Below the pieces are notes generated by a model. The model was not told the origin of the DNA. It did not search any database and saw only the letters and a list, made by a program, of their open reading frames with translations. This document shows positions 32,883 to 41,371 of a DNA stretch of 43,602 nucleotides, piece after piece. Position 1 is the stretch's first letter, and each line of letters begins with the position of its first letter. The stretch comes from Acidilobaceae archaeon (GTDB lineage Archaea > Thermoproteota > Thermoprotei_A > Sulfolobales > Acidilobaceae), in assembly GCA_027051095.1 (NCBI GenBank), contig JALUAM010000045.1:1-43602 (forward strand), written 5' to 3'. The translations under genes and the position numbers were made by a program.

Positions 32883-32948
32883 GGCTCGGCGTCTCTACCA
32901 TTCCTCACAGGCATCCAATGCCTCGGCAAACCCCGTCTCCTCACGGCC
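32883..32948 (-). ncRNA. Candidate sRNA-4: double kink-turn, C/D-like RNA (best member)
   Basis: Minus strand: terminal stem GGC/GCC; C plus C-like GTGAGGA; 11-nt spacer GACGGGGTTTG; D'-like CCGA; five-pair hairpin GGCAT-TGG-ATGCC; T plus C'-like GTGAGGA; 12-nt spacer ATGGTAGAGACG; D-like CCGA. The two halves are internally repeated, both with the N-R-U bulge, tandem GA and two G-C pairs of a kink-turn. A TATA-like ATTTATACC (minus, 32973-32981) is about 28 bp upstream of the stem. The element sits in the 140 bp gap between convergent genes with no credible ORF (the track entry at 32895 is a shadow). It shares CGGGGTTTGCCGAG with candidate sRNA-1. Confidence 0.65.
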
Positions 32949-32972
32949 AGCGTAGGACCTAGCGCCCGATCG

Positions 32973-32981
32973 GTATAAATT
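32973..32981 (-). promoter_or_regulatory. TATA-like box ahead of candidate sRNA-4
   Basis: The minus strand reads ATTTATACC in the uppS-AMMECR1 gap. There is no gene start in range, only candidate sRNA-4, whose stem begins about 28 bp away. Confidence 0.5.
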
Positions 32982-33001
32982 AGTGCTCCTGGAGGCTTTG
33001 T

Positions 33002-33640
33002 TCACGCTCCTTCCTTCCTCTCCGCTCTCATGTAGGCTTTGAGAGCATCCATTATGTCCTTTCGGGTCACGTCCGGCCACAGCTTATCAGTAAAGTATAG
33101 CTCTGCCCTGGATGAGAGTGTCGGGAAGAAGCCGCTAAGCCTCTTTGCCCCTCCGCTCCTGAAGACGAGGTCTATATATCCGAAGCTCTCCCTGATAAGC
33201 CCGCAGCCAACGTTCTCCTCCCATTCCGGGTAGTAGCATATAGCTACTGCTACGAACTTATCGCCTGGTTTACCTCCATCCCATAGCAGGTTTTCCACAA
33301 CGCCTAGAAGGCTCTTATCCATCATGTCCACGTCGCCGACAACTACGACGCGGAAGCCCCTACTCTCAGCCCATTCTACAGCCCTTCTGAGAGCTTCCCC
33401 TATAACAGCATTTATTATTTCCAGCTCTAAGCTCGTCCTCTTCCTACAGTTATCCCCGCTTAGCGCGTAGACGAAGATTCTCTCTACGCCGAAGCTCGCA
33501 AGGAAGTCTACAGTGTCGGCTGCCACCTTAGAACCTCTGATATAAGCAGCTCTCAGCGGGACTCCGTTAAGCCTGGCCCACCTCCTGTTACCGTCAGGTA
33601 TTAAGCCTACGCTTCGAGGCAGGCGGCTATCAAGATTCAT
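33002..33640 (-). CDS. uppS: cis-Prenyltransferase (undecaprenyl/polyprenyl diphosphate synthase family)
   Basis: A 212-residue enzyme that extends an allylic diphosphate with isopentenyl diphosphate to make the lipid carrier for glycan assembly. The active-site motif GLIPDGNRRWAR, the RGSKVAADTVDFLASFGV segment, DLVFRSGGAKRLSGF and the C-terminal AELYFTDKLWPDVTRKDI are clear. A TATA-like TTAAATAG (minus, about 33661-33668) is about 25 bp ahead of the ATG, so the message is probably leaderless. Confidence 0.95.
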   Translation of the reverse strand: MNLDSRLPRSVGLIPDGNRRWARLNGVPLRAAYIRGSKVAADTVDFLASFGVERIFVYALSGDNCRKRTSLELEIINAVIGEALRRAVEWAESRGFRVVVVGDVDMMDKSLLGVVENLLWDGGKPGDKFVAVAICYYPEWEENVGCGLIRESFGYIDLVFRSGGAKRLSGFFPTLSSRAELYFTDKLWPDVTRKDIMDALKAYMRAERKEGA

Positions 33641-33691
33641 CGCTTGAGCCAGCCTCCCCGGCTATTTAAGATAGGTCGGGCCACGCTTCTC

Positions 33692-33701
33692 AAGTATTTA
33701 A
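33692..33701 (+). promoter_or_regulatory. TATA-like promoter for glutamate dehydrogenase
   Basis: GTATTTAAAG. Transcription near 33722 would exclude the track's TTG start at 33644 and favour TTG 33740. Confidence 0.5.
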
Positions 33702-33739
33702 AGTTTACAGTACGCTATGAACGGCGGGGGACCCACATT

Positions 33740-34999
33740 TTGGTAGAGGCTCGCGACCCTTTAGTAGAGGCGAGGAAGCAGCTTCGGAGGGCTATAGACC
33801 TCCTGGGGTACCCCGATTATATATATGAGGTCCTAGCTGAGCCTGAGCGGGTGATACAGGTCAAGATACCCGTTAAGACGAGCGACGGCGTCAAAGTATT
33901 CATCGGGTGGAGAAGCCAGCATAACAGTGCTCTCGGCCCGTATAAGGGGGGAGTCAGATATCATCCCAACGTCACAATGAACGAGGTCATAGCTTTGAGC
34001 ATGTGGATGACTTGGAAGAACAGCCTAGCCGGGCTCCCATATGGCGGGGGCAAGGGAGGGGTCAGAGTCAACCCTAAGATGCTTACGCCCCGCGAGCTCG
34101 AAGAGCTGTCCAGGAGGTACTTCGAGGCTATAAGCGACTTCGTCGGCGTCGACCTGGACATACCCGCACCAGACGTTTACACCGACCCCCAGGTAATGGC
34201 CTGGTACTTCGACGAGTACTCCAGGATCAAGAGGGGCATTTACCCGGGCGTCGTTACCGGCAAGCCTCCCGAGCTGGGCGGCCTCAAGGCCCGTATAGTC
34301 GCCACAGGCTATGGCGTGGCAGTCGCTGTGAGAGAAGCCGCTAGGAGGCTCTTAGGCGGCCTAGAGGGTAAGACCGTCGCGGTACAGGGCTTCGGCAACG
34401 TCGGCTACTACACTGCTAAGTACCTCGCCGAGATGGGCGCTAAAGTTGTCGCTGTTAGCGATAGCCGCGGCGGGATATACCTGCCTGAGGGGCTCGATCC
34501 CGATGAGGTCCTGGCCGTCAAGAGGAGGGAGGGCAGCGTAATACACTATCCTAAGGCTAAGAAGAAGGTCTCTCCCATGGAAGTGTTAGAGTTGGATGTA
34601 GACATACTTGTGCCCGCAGCGATCGAAGGTGTGATTACAGAGGAGAACGCTGGCAGGATTAAGGCGAGGCTTATAGCCGAGGGCGCTAATGGGCCGACGA
34701 CTACCGAGGCCGAGAGGATACTAACCGAGCGGGGCATCATAGTGCTACCCGATATACTAGTCAACGCTGGGGGCGTGATAATGAGCCACATAGAGTGGGT
34801 CAACAACAGGATGGGGGGGTGGATAACCGACGAGGAGGCCCTTAGAAAGCTCGAGAGCAAGATGTCGGAGAATGTACGCTACGTGCTAAGCTACTGGGAA
34901 AAGAAGCTTGAAGTCGACAAGCACCCCGTCAGGGACGCCGCATACATGATCGCTGTGGAAAGGGTAGTCAATGCTATGAAGCTACGAGGATGGATTTAA
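33740..34999 (+). CDS. gdhA: Glutamate dehydrogenase
   Basis: It interconverts glutamate and 2-oxoglutarate plus ammonia with NAD(P). Motifs are GWRSQHNSALGPYKGGVRYHP, the catalytic-lysine segment AGLPYGGGKGGV, PAPDVYTDPQVMAWYFDEYS, the Rossmann VAVQGFGNVGYYTAKYLAEMG and LIAEGANGPTT. The track's start at 33644 adds 32 residues outside the family and overlaps two TATA elements. TTG 33740, after GGGGG and behind the TATA at 33692, gives about 419 residues, the normal length. Confidence 0.95.
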   Translation: MVEARDPLVEARKQLRRAIDLLGYPDYIYEVLAEPERVIQVKIPVKTSDGVKVFIGWRSQHNSALGPYKGGVRYHPNVTMNEVIALSMWMTWKNSLAGLPYGGGKGGVRVNPKMLTPRELEELSRRYFEAISDFVGVDLDIPAPDVYTDPQVMAWYFDEYSRIKRGIYPGVVTGKPPELGGLKARIVATGYGVAVAVREAARRLLGGLEGKTVAVQGFGNVGYYTAKYLAEMGAKVVAVSDSRGGIYLPEGLDPDEVLAVKRREGSVIHYPKAKKKVSPMEVLELDVDILVPAAIEGVITEENAGRIKARLIAEGANGPTTTEAERILTERGIIVLPDILVNAGGVIMSHIEWVNNRMGGWITDEEALRKLESKMSENVRYVLSYWEKKLEVDKHPVRDAAYMIAVERVVNAMKLRGWI

Positions 35000-35070
35000 A
35001 CCCTGCTCCCCAAACGATTAAGCACTCTTTTATGCATAAGGGCCGTTCTTAAAGCCTCGGGGAGGTCCGC

Positions 35071-36051
35071 TTGAAGGCTGCCCTCCTAAAGGGCCCCTAC
35101 AAGGTAAATGTAGTAGACGTTAACGATCCTAGCCCCCCAAAGGGATGGGCTCTCGTAAGGAGCAAAGCTGTGGGTATATGCGGCACTGATAAAGCGTTCT
35201 ACAGGGGCACTTACCCCCTCTTTAAGGAGCCACTTATACCCGGTCATGAGGTCTCTGGGGAGGTTGTAGAGGGTCCTGATGACCTAGTCGGGAGGCGTGT
35301 TGTCTCCGAGATCAACTTCTCATGCGGGGTTTGCGCCTTGTGTAGGAGCGGTCTCTACACGCACTGTCCTTACAAGAAGACGCTGGGCATAGACTTCGAC
35401 GGTGGCATGGCAGAGTACTTTATAGCTCCAGTGCAGGCCCTTCACGTACATGAGCTGAGCCATGACGTAGCCTTCGCTGCCGAGCCCTTGGCTGCCGTGC
35501 TAAACGCTCTAAACTTAAGCCCCCCCAGGCCTGGCTGGAGCGTTGCTGTGGTGGGAACCGGCTTCATAGCCCTGCTAGCGGCTCAGGTCCTGAGGCTGAA
35601 GGGCTTCGAGCCCGTCGTTGTTGCTAGGAGCGATAGCCCGAAGGCTGGGATCTTCGAATCTATGGGATTTGAGGTCCTAGCCTTCGAGGAAGCCCTAGAA
35701 AGAGGGCGTAGGTCCTGGAGCGGCCTGGGCTTCGACATGGTTTTCGAAGCCACAGGCTCTAACGAGGGTGTTAGCGCTGCTGTCGCCCTAGCGAGGCCCC
35801 GCGGCGTAGTACACCTAAAGAGCACGCCCGGCGGGGAGGCGCGGCTGCCCCAGACAATAGCTGTCGTCAAGGAACTCAAGCTCGTGGGTAGCAGGTGTGG
35901 CACGTTCAGGGAGTTCGCAGAGGCCCTGCGCCTGCTTAAAGACGGCCTGGTTAAGGTTGTAGTCAGCGAGAGGTACCCGCTGGAGAGAGCCGCGGAGGCC
36001 TTCGAGGCGTCACTGAGGAGAGACGCTATTAAGGTCGTAGTCGAGCCCTAG
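35071..36051 (+). CDS. Zinc-dependent medium-chain dehydrogenase (alcohol/sugar/polyol type)
   Basis: A 326-residue MDR enzyme. The catalytic zinc ligands lie in AVGICGTDKAFY (Cys) and PLIPGHEVSGEVVEG (His-Glu); a structural zinc site is visible as CGVCALCRSGLYTHC; the nucleotide domain is VAVVGTGFIALLAAQVLRLKG, followed by MVFEATGSNEGV. The substrate cannot be read from sequence. TTG start with GGGGAGG about 6 bases upstream and a TATA-like TTTTATG near 35029. Followed by a gamma-glutamyltransferase gene on the same strand. Confidence 0.9.
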   Translation: MKAALLKGPYKVNVVDVNDPSPPKGWALVRSKAVGICGTDKAFYRGTYPLFKEPLIPGHEVSGEVVEGPDDLVGRRVVSEINFSCGVCALCRSGLYTHCPYKKTLGIDFDGGMAEYFIAPVQALHVHELSHDVAFAAEPLAAVLNALNLSPPRPGWSVAVVGTGFIALLAAQVLRLKGFEPVVVARSDSPKAGIFESMGFEVLAFEEALERGRRSWSGLGFDMVFEATGSNEGVSAAVALARPRGVVHLKSTPGGEARLPQTIAVVKELKLVGSRCGTFREFAEALRLLKDGLVKVVVSERYPLERAAEAFEASLRRDAIKVVVEP

Positions 36052-36100
36052 ATGGGGGTGTGCTGGGCTGGCTAGGGCCTCGGCTGCTGGGCTAGGAGGG

Positions 36101-37573
36101 GTGGCAGCCACCGAGGTCGCGCTTGCAAGCTTCGAGGCAGCTAGGATACTCCGAGCCGGGGGCAACGCTGTAGACGCATCGATAGCGGCCAGCCTCGTGC
36201 TGGCAGTGACCGTGCCGCACCTCGGCGGAGTGGGCGGCGACTTCTTCATACTCTACATGGACCCCAACGGCAGAGTGCACTTCATAAATGGCTCAGGCCA
36301 GGCGCCTGCCAGGCTAAATCGAGAAGAGCTCGCCTCCAGAGGCCTTAACTCTATACCCGAGAGAGGCCCCCTTTCCACTGTCGTGCCCGGCATGCTAGGG
36401 GGCCTCTACGAGGCTTGGAGAAGATTCGGCTCGCTCGAATGGAAAGAGCTAGTAGAACCCGCTAGAAAGCTCGCGGCCAGAGGCTTCCCGCTGCCGGCGT
36501 CCACAGCTAGAGCACTGCGCAACCTAGAGCAATGCCTGTCCTCGGACCCGGGAAGCCGTAGCTCGATACTGAAGAAGCTTCCCAGAGAGCCGGGAGCCCC
36601 CGCCAAAATGCCGGGTCTAGCCGCCCTGATGGCCCTCTACGCCGAGGACCCTTACACGATGTATAAGGGTGAGGTCGCGGAGGCTATAGACGATTACATT
36701 TACTCTGTGGGCGGGGTCCTATCTCTCGACGACTTGAAACGGTACAGCCCCCTAGAGGCCGAGCCGCTGAGAGGCGAATACAAGGGATACGTTATTTACG
36801 AAATGCCCCCTAACAGCCAGGGAGCCACTACGTTCTACGTGCTCTACGGGCTAGAGGAGCGCCCGGAACACCATCCTCCTTTCTCTAAGCAGCGCGCTGA
36901 GGTCCTAGCCGAGGCTGCTATGACCGCCTACCGGATAAGAGACGCCGTAATAGGCGACCCCACTAAGGTCCCGGTTGGCGCTGACGAGCTGGCCAGCAGG
37001 GAGTTCTACTTGAAGATGAAGGAGAGGGGGCCCCGGCTAGAGGCTGGCGCCGGGAAGGGCGATACCACCTTCTTCGCCGTAGCGGACGGCGAGGGCGGGG
37101 TGGCTGCCGCCATACAGAGCCTCTTCTACCCCTTCGGCTCGTGCGTCACAGAGCCGCGCTTCCAGGTAACGCTAAACAATAGGGCGCTGGGCTTCACCCT
37201 GGCAGAGGGCCTGCCTTCCTCGCTAGAGCCGGGGGCCAGGCCTCTTCACACGCTCTCGGCTGTCATAATAGAGGGGGACGGCAGGATCGTGGCCTTAGGG
37301 GCTAGCGGCGGCCACCTCAGACCCCAACAGCACGCGCTCTTCATAACAAACATGATAGACTATGGCATGAATGTGGATGAGGCTATCAATGCGCCGAGAG
37401 CTGTGCTAGACCCTTCCTCGAGGGTAATCCTTTACGAGGAGGGCTGGGAGCCCGGCCCCGGGTGGAGAAAGGCTGAGAGGATAGGAGTGGCTAACGCGGT
37501 CGAGGTGATAGAAGGCGGAGTTAAGAGGGGGTACACGGACAAAAGGGGCGAGGGAGTGCCCGTGCCCGTCTAA
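36101..37573 (+). CDS. ggt: Gamma-glutamyltransferase-family enzyme
   Basis: A 490-residue Ntn-hydrolase proenzyme. The N-terminal part has GGNAVDASIAASLVLAVTVPHLGGVGGDFFILY; the predicted cleavage/nucleophile threonine is in GKGDTTFFAVADGEGGVAAAIQSLF (D-T-T), and the small-subunit region has RPLHTLSAVI and GASGGHLRPQQHALFITNMIDYG. The family transfers or hydrolyses gamma-glutamyl groups; some archaeal members act on other amides. No signal peptide is visible, unlike bacterial enzymes. The GTG start sits close behind GGAGG and no other in-frame start codon occurs before the previous gene's stop, so the true start is uncertain. Confidence 0.9.
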   Translation: MAATEVALASFEAARILRAGGNAVDASIAASLVLAVTVPHLGGVGGDFFILYMDPNGRVHFINGSGQAPARLNREELASRGLNSIPERGPLSTVVPGMLGGLYEAWRRFGSLEWKELVEPARKLAARGFPLPASTARALRNLEQCLSSDPGSRSSILKKLPREPGAPAKMPGLAALMALYAEDPYTMYKGEVAEAIDDYIYSVGGVLSLDDLKRYSPLEAEPLRGEYKGYVIYEMPPNSQGATTFYVLYGLEERPEHHPPFSKQRAEVLAEAAMTAYRIRDAVIGDPTKVPVGADELASREFYLKMKERGPRLEAGAGKGDTTFFAVADGEGGVAAAIQSLFYPFGSCVTEPRFQVTLNNRALGFTLAEGLPSSLEPGARPLHTLSAVIIEGDGRIVALGASGGHLRPQQHALFITNMIDYGMNVDEAINAPRAVLDPSSRVILYEEGWEPGPGWRKAERIGVANAVEVIEGGVKRGYTDKRGEGVPVPV

Positions 37574-37601
37574 CGTGTTAATGATGCTATGCGTCCCCAG
37601 G

Positions 37602-38894
37602 TCACAGTATCAATAGTTCCTTTTCACATAGCCTTCCCTCGAGGCCCAGCCACGAAACCCGGAATTTCTCGCCCGTGTAAAGTTCCACCTCATCTAGGCC
37701 TAGAGCTAAGGCCGCCGCGACCCTGCCAATCCCGTCGGCCTTCATTATACCGCTGCCGCTGGTGCCGCCCGCGACTATAAGATCACTGTCGTAAGGCTCG
37801 TAGACTATCGGGTTGCCGTCGAAGCTCACATCGTAGTGGCCGGCCCAGCTACCGCTGGGTGCAGCCTCGCTGAACGGCGGCATGTAGAGCGAGAGGACTG
37901 GGTGTATAGCTAGGTTGTAGTAGTGCTCCTCCGCTGAAGGGGGCTCCTCAAGCGTGTAGGGCCTGCCCAGGTCGTCGCTCAGTTGAACCCAGAACGACCT
38001 TTCTCTGACCGCCGGCCTGACAAGCACCTTCTTAGGCAGTATTATTAGCGGCGGGCTGCCGGACCCTGTTAGATCCCCCCTCTCCAGGATCTCAGCTAGA
38101 CGCCCTTTAGCGGAGATTCTGAATACCTGCCTCTTCTTAGGCCTGCTAAAAGTGTCGACCCCTATGGGATTCAAGATTTTATTAGCCCACACGCCCGCGG
38201 CTACTATAGTCTTCTTCTTCACCCTCACAGAGTCGCCCGTTGATAGTAACGCGCCGGAGACCCTAGGCTCCTGCCAGGGGAACGGTTCTCCTTCCAAGCC
38301 GAGCCTTTCTCTCCTAGGCTCAAGCAGCAGTCTCTCCACCTCAGCCTCGAACACGAATTCTACACCAGCCCTCCTCGATTCCCTAAAATAGTACTCTACA
38401 ACTCTATCTGCGTCGAGGAAGCCCGCCTTCCTGACTAAAACACCCCCCACAACGTCAGAGGCGCCTAGGACGTCCGCCTCCTCCAGGTGGGAGACCTGCG
38501 TTCTAATCCCCAGCCTCTCCTCCAAGAGTGACGGCTCCACCCACTCCCAGTTCTCGCCCTCTCCCCCCAGCAGCCTAAGCCCTCTATCTACATGCTTCTT
38601 CAACTCGTTGTCTAGGACGAAGAGGTATCCTGCCCAGGTCATGCCGAGGCTAAAACCCCTCTTTTCCACGTCTTGGTATAAAGCTATGGTGCTCCTTGCT
38701 AGCATCGAGCTCACCCTGCTGGTGAATATAGTTCGGAAGGCTGCCATGCTCTTGCCAGTATCACCAGCCCCGGGCGCCGCCTCCCTCTCCACCACGACAA
38801 CCCTGCTCCGGGGGTCCATGGACTTAAGGTGAAGGGCCGTCGCGAGCCCCACCACGCCGGCGCCAATAACCAGGTAGTCTGTGATAATTGGCAA
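37602..38894 (-). CDS. DAO-family FAD-dependent amino acid/amine oxidoreductase
   Basis: A 430-residue flavoprotein. The N-terminal dinucleotide motif DYLVIGAGVVGLATALHL and the acidic strand VVVVEREAAPGAGDTGKS begin a DAO fold; the C-terminal FAD segment is YDSDLIVAGGTSGSGIMKADGIGRVAAALA. Relatives include sarcosine, glycine and L-proline dehydrogenases; the substrate here is not determinable. Convergent with the gamma-glutamyltransferase gene (28 bp gap), which suggests but does not prove a shared role in amino acid catabolism. Confidence 0.88.
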   Translation of the reverse strand: MPIITDYLVIGAGVVGLATALHLKSMDPRSRVVVVEREAAPGAGDTGKSMAAFRTIFTSRVSSMLARSTIALYQDVEKRGFSLGMTWAGYLFVLDNELKKHVDRGLRLLGGEGENWEWVEPSLLEERLGIRTQVSHLEEADVLGASDVVGGVLVRKAGFLDADRVVEYYFRESRRAGVEFVFEAEVERLLLEPRRERLGLEGEPFPWQEPRVSGALLSTGDSVRVKKKTIVAAGVWANKILNPIGVDTFSRPKKRQVFRISAKGRLAEILERGDLTGSGSPPLIILPKKVLVRPAVRERSFWVQLSDDLGRPYTLEEPPSAEEHYYNLAIHPVLSLYMPPFSEAAPSGSWAGHYDVSFDGNPIVYEPYDSDLIVAGGTSGSGIMKADGIGRVAAALALGLDEVELYTGEKFRVSWLGLEGRLCEKELLIL

Positions 38895-38957
38895 TACCTA
38901 GCCTACCCCCACGTATAATTGTCCTCGAGGCGTCATTTATCGTTTAAACCAGCTGTT

Positions 38958-39557
38958 CTACTCCACCCTGCCCAGCCTCGCTGAGACTGAGCTCCCTTCT
39001 ACAGTCACAACAGCGTAGCGGCCCTCCATTAGGGGGCCGGGGTTCACGTGGAGGGTGCCGCCTCTTACCTCGTAGCCGGGAGACTCGTGTATGTGGCCGA
39101 ACAGGTGCACTCTAGGCTTAATCGCGTTCACAACGTTTTTTATTAAGTCGAGGCCTGCCCTCACGCCCAGCCTAGTTAAATCTAGAACCCCCTTCGGCGG
39201 GTGATGCGACATTAAGACATCGAGGCTGCCCGGCTCTCCCGCCTTCTCTGCGAGCGACCGCGAGCTGCTGTAGGGGTCGAGACCCCCTATACCGCCGAAT
39301 ACTAGCCCCTTCAAAGTCTTCACTCTGCCGTCGACCAGAACCCCAGCCTCAAGCAGCCTCCTGAAAATGGCTGCATGGTCTAGGTTACCCGTTACAGCGA
39401 CTAGCTGCGCATCCAACGATAAGAACTCCTCTACCACGTCGAGGCATTCAAAGTCGCCTGTAGCGGCTAACACGTCGAAGCTTAGCTTCGACGCTAGGTC
39501 CTTGAGGAGCCCGGCCCTGCAGTGTATATCGCTCACATGCAAGATGACAACTCCCAC
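38958..39557 (-). CDS. Calcineurin-like metallophosphoesterase
   Basis: A 199-residue two-metal phosphoesterase: HVSDIHCRAG (D-x-H), AATGDFECLD (GD), AVTGNLDHAA (GNxD), VLMSHHPP (H) and LFGHIHESPG (GHIH) are all in order. The small size and late HVNPGPLMEGRYAVV resemble phosphodiesterases of the MJ0936/YfcE type. Encoded on the minus strand between the DAO-family gene and the divergent acyl-CoA ligase gene. Confidence 0.92.
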   Translation of the reverse strand: MGVVILHVSDIHCRAGLLKDLASKLSFDVLAATGDFECLDVVEEFLSLDAQLVAVTGNLDHAAIFRRLLEAGVLVDGRVKTLKGLVFGGIGGLDPYSSSRSLAEKAGEPGSLDVLMSHHPPKGVLDLTRLGVRAGLDLIKNVVNAIKPRVHLFGHIHESPGYEVRGGTLHVNPGPLMEGRYAVVTVEGSSVSARLGRVE

Positions 39558-39646
39558 GCCGCCTCCCCATCAACTATATAAACCCTTACCGGCCCCCTTA
39601 CCTCGCTTTTTAAACCCCGTCATTAAGAATAGGCTGGGGGGTTAAG

Positions 39647-41371
39647 GTGTCGGGGAGCAAGGAGGAGATTAACGCCGCCCAGGCATACCTATCGAGGCCC
39701 TGGCTAAAGAATTACGATGAGGGAGTGCCCCACGACGTGGAAGTGCCAGAGAAGCCTCTCTACTGGATCCTCGAGGAGTCGGCTAGGAGCTTCCCCGAGG
39801 GGGCCGCCCTGATATTCCTAGGGAGGAGCGTCACCTATAGGGAGCTACTCGACCTGTCAAAAAGGTTCGCAGGGTACCTTAATAGTATTGGCGTGGGTAA
39901 GGGAGACGTCGTGGGGATTCTCCTTCCAAACTCGCCCCAGTTTGCAATAGCCTTCTACGGGGCCCTGATGGCCGGCGCCACCGTGTCCCCCATGAACGTG
40001 CTCTACAGCCCCCGCGAGATTAGATTCCAACTTTCAGATAACAAGGCTAAGGTCCTAGTAACCCTGGACTTATTCAAGGACAAGGTCGAGGCCGGGCTCC
40101 CCGACACCGTGGAAAAGGTCGTGTGGACAGGCGTCCAGGACTTCCTGCCACCCCTCAAGGCTATCGCATATAAGCTCTTGAAGAGGCCTCCTAAACCGCC
40201 TAAAGGGGACCGCCACGACAGCTTCACCAAAGCCCTCAAGAGTGAGCCCATTAAGGAATACGCTGAGATAGACCCGCGGGAGGACGTGGCAGCTCTCATG
40301 TATACCGGGGGCACGACAGGCCTGCCTAAGGGCGCCATGCTGACCCACTACAATCTGCTCGCAAACGTGATACAGGTAGACGCGTGGTACAAGAGAGGCG
40401 TTAAGGGCAGGGATGTGTTCATAGGCGCACTGCCATGGTTCCATATATACGGGCTCACAGCTGTCCTCAACACGGGCGTCTACAAGGCCGCCACGATTAT
40501 AGTATACCCGAGGCCCAATATAGACGAGATAATGAGGGATATACAGAAGTATAAGGCTACCGTCTTCCATGGCGTGCCCACAATGTACAGGATGATAATA
40601 AACCACCCCAAGGTGAAGCAGTTCGACCTCAGGAGCCTAGAGATCTGTATAAGCGGTGCCGAGCCGCTACCCAAGGCTGTGGCGGAGAGGTTCATGGAGC
40701 TCACGGGGGCTAAGCTGAGAGAGGGCTATGGCCTCACCGAGACGAGCCCCGTAGCATCGGTTAACCCGATCCTGGGTAAGGCGAAGTACGGCAGCATCGG
40801 GCTGCCAGTGCCCTCGACCATAATGGCCATAGCGGACCCGGAGGCGCCCAGGCTACTACCTCCCGGCGAGGTGGGCGAGATAGTAATCAGCGGCCCCCAG
40901 GTTATGAAGGGCTACTACAACAGGCCAGAGGAGAACAAGGAGGTGTTCTTTGAGTGCTGCGGGCTTAAATGGCTCAGGACGGGCGACATAGGCTACATGG
41001 ACGAGGAGGGATACTTCTACGTAGTAGACAGGAAGAAGGACATGATAAAGTACAAGGGGTACAGCGTCTACCCGAGGGAGATCGAGGAGGTCCTCTACAG
41101 GCACGAGTGTGTTAAGGAGGCCGCGGTTGTGGGCGTACCCCACCCCGAGTACACCGAGATTCCCAAGGCCTTCATAGCCCTCAAGGATGAGTGCAAGGGT
41201 AAGGTGACGGAGCAGGATATTATAGAGTACGCTAAGAAGCACCTAGCACCTTATAAGGTGCCTAAGGAGGTCGAGTTTAGGGACGAGCTGCCTAAGAGCG
41301 CCGTGGGCAAGATCCTAAGGAGAGTCCTAAGGGAAGAGGAGATTAAGAAGAGGTCGGGGAAGAGCGCCTAG
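39647..41371 (+). CDS. Long-chain acyl-CoA synthetase / AMP-dependent ligase
   Basis: A 574-residue ANL-family enzyme that activates an acid as acyl-adenylate and forms the CoA thioester. The P-loop-like YTGGTTGLPKGAMLTHYN, the EGYGLTETSPVASVNP motif, TGDIGYMDEEGYFYVVDRKKDMIKYKGYSVYP and the catalytic lysine region ELPKSAVGKILRRVL are clear. The substrate (medium/long chain or other acid) is not determined. GTG start behind GGGGGG. The last 29 bases overlap the convergent regulator gene. Confidence 0.94.
   Translation: MSGSKEEINAAQAYLSRPWLKNYDEGVPHDVEVPEKPLYWILEESARSFPEGAALIFLGRSVTYRELLDLSKRFAGYLNSIGVGKGDVVGILLPNSPQFAIAFYGALMAGATVSPMNVLYSPREIRFQLSDNKAKVLVTLDLFKDKVEAGLPDTVEKVVWTGVQDFLPPLKAIAYKLLKRPPKPPKGDRHDSFTKALKSEPIKEYAEIDPREDVAALMYTGGTTGLPKGAMLTHYNLLANVIQVDAWYKRGVKGRDVFIGALPWFHIYGLTAVLNTGVYKAATIIVYPRPNIDEIMRDIQKYKATVFHGVPTMYRMIINHPKVKQFDLRSLEICISGAEPLPKAVAERFMELTGAKLREGYGLTETSPVASVNPILGKAKYGSIGLPVPSTIMAIADPEAPRLLPPGEVGEIVISGPQVMKGYYNRPEENKEVFFECCGLKWLRTGDIGYMDEEGYFYVVDRKKDMIKYKGYSVYPREIEEVLYRHECVKEAAVVGVPHPEYTEIPKAFIALKDECKGKVTEQDIIEYAKKHLAPYKVPKEVEFRDELPKSAVGKILRRVLREEEIKKRSGKSA

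Noticed and set aside
33644-33739. N-terminal extension of glutamate dehydrogenase
   Set aside because: Lies over TATA elements for uppS and gdhA and does not match the family.
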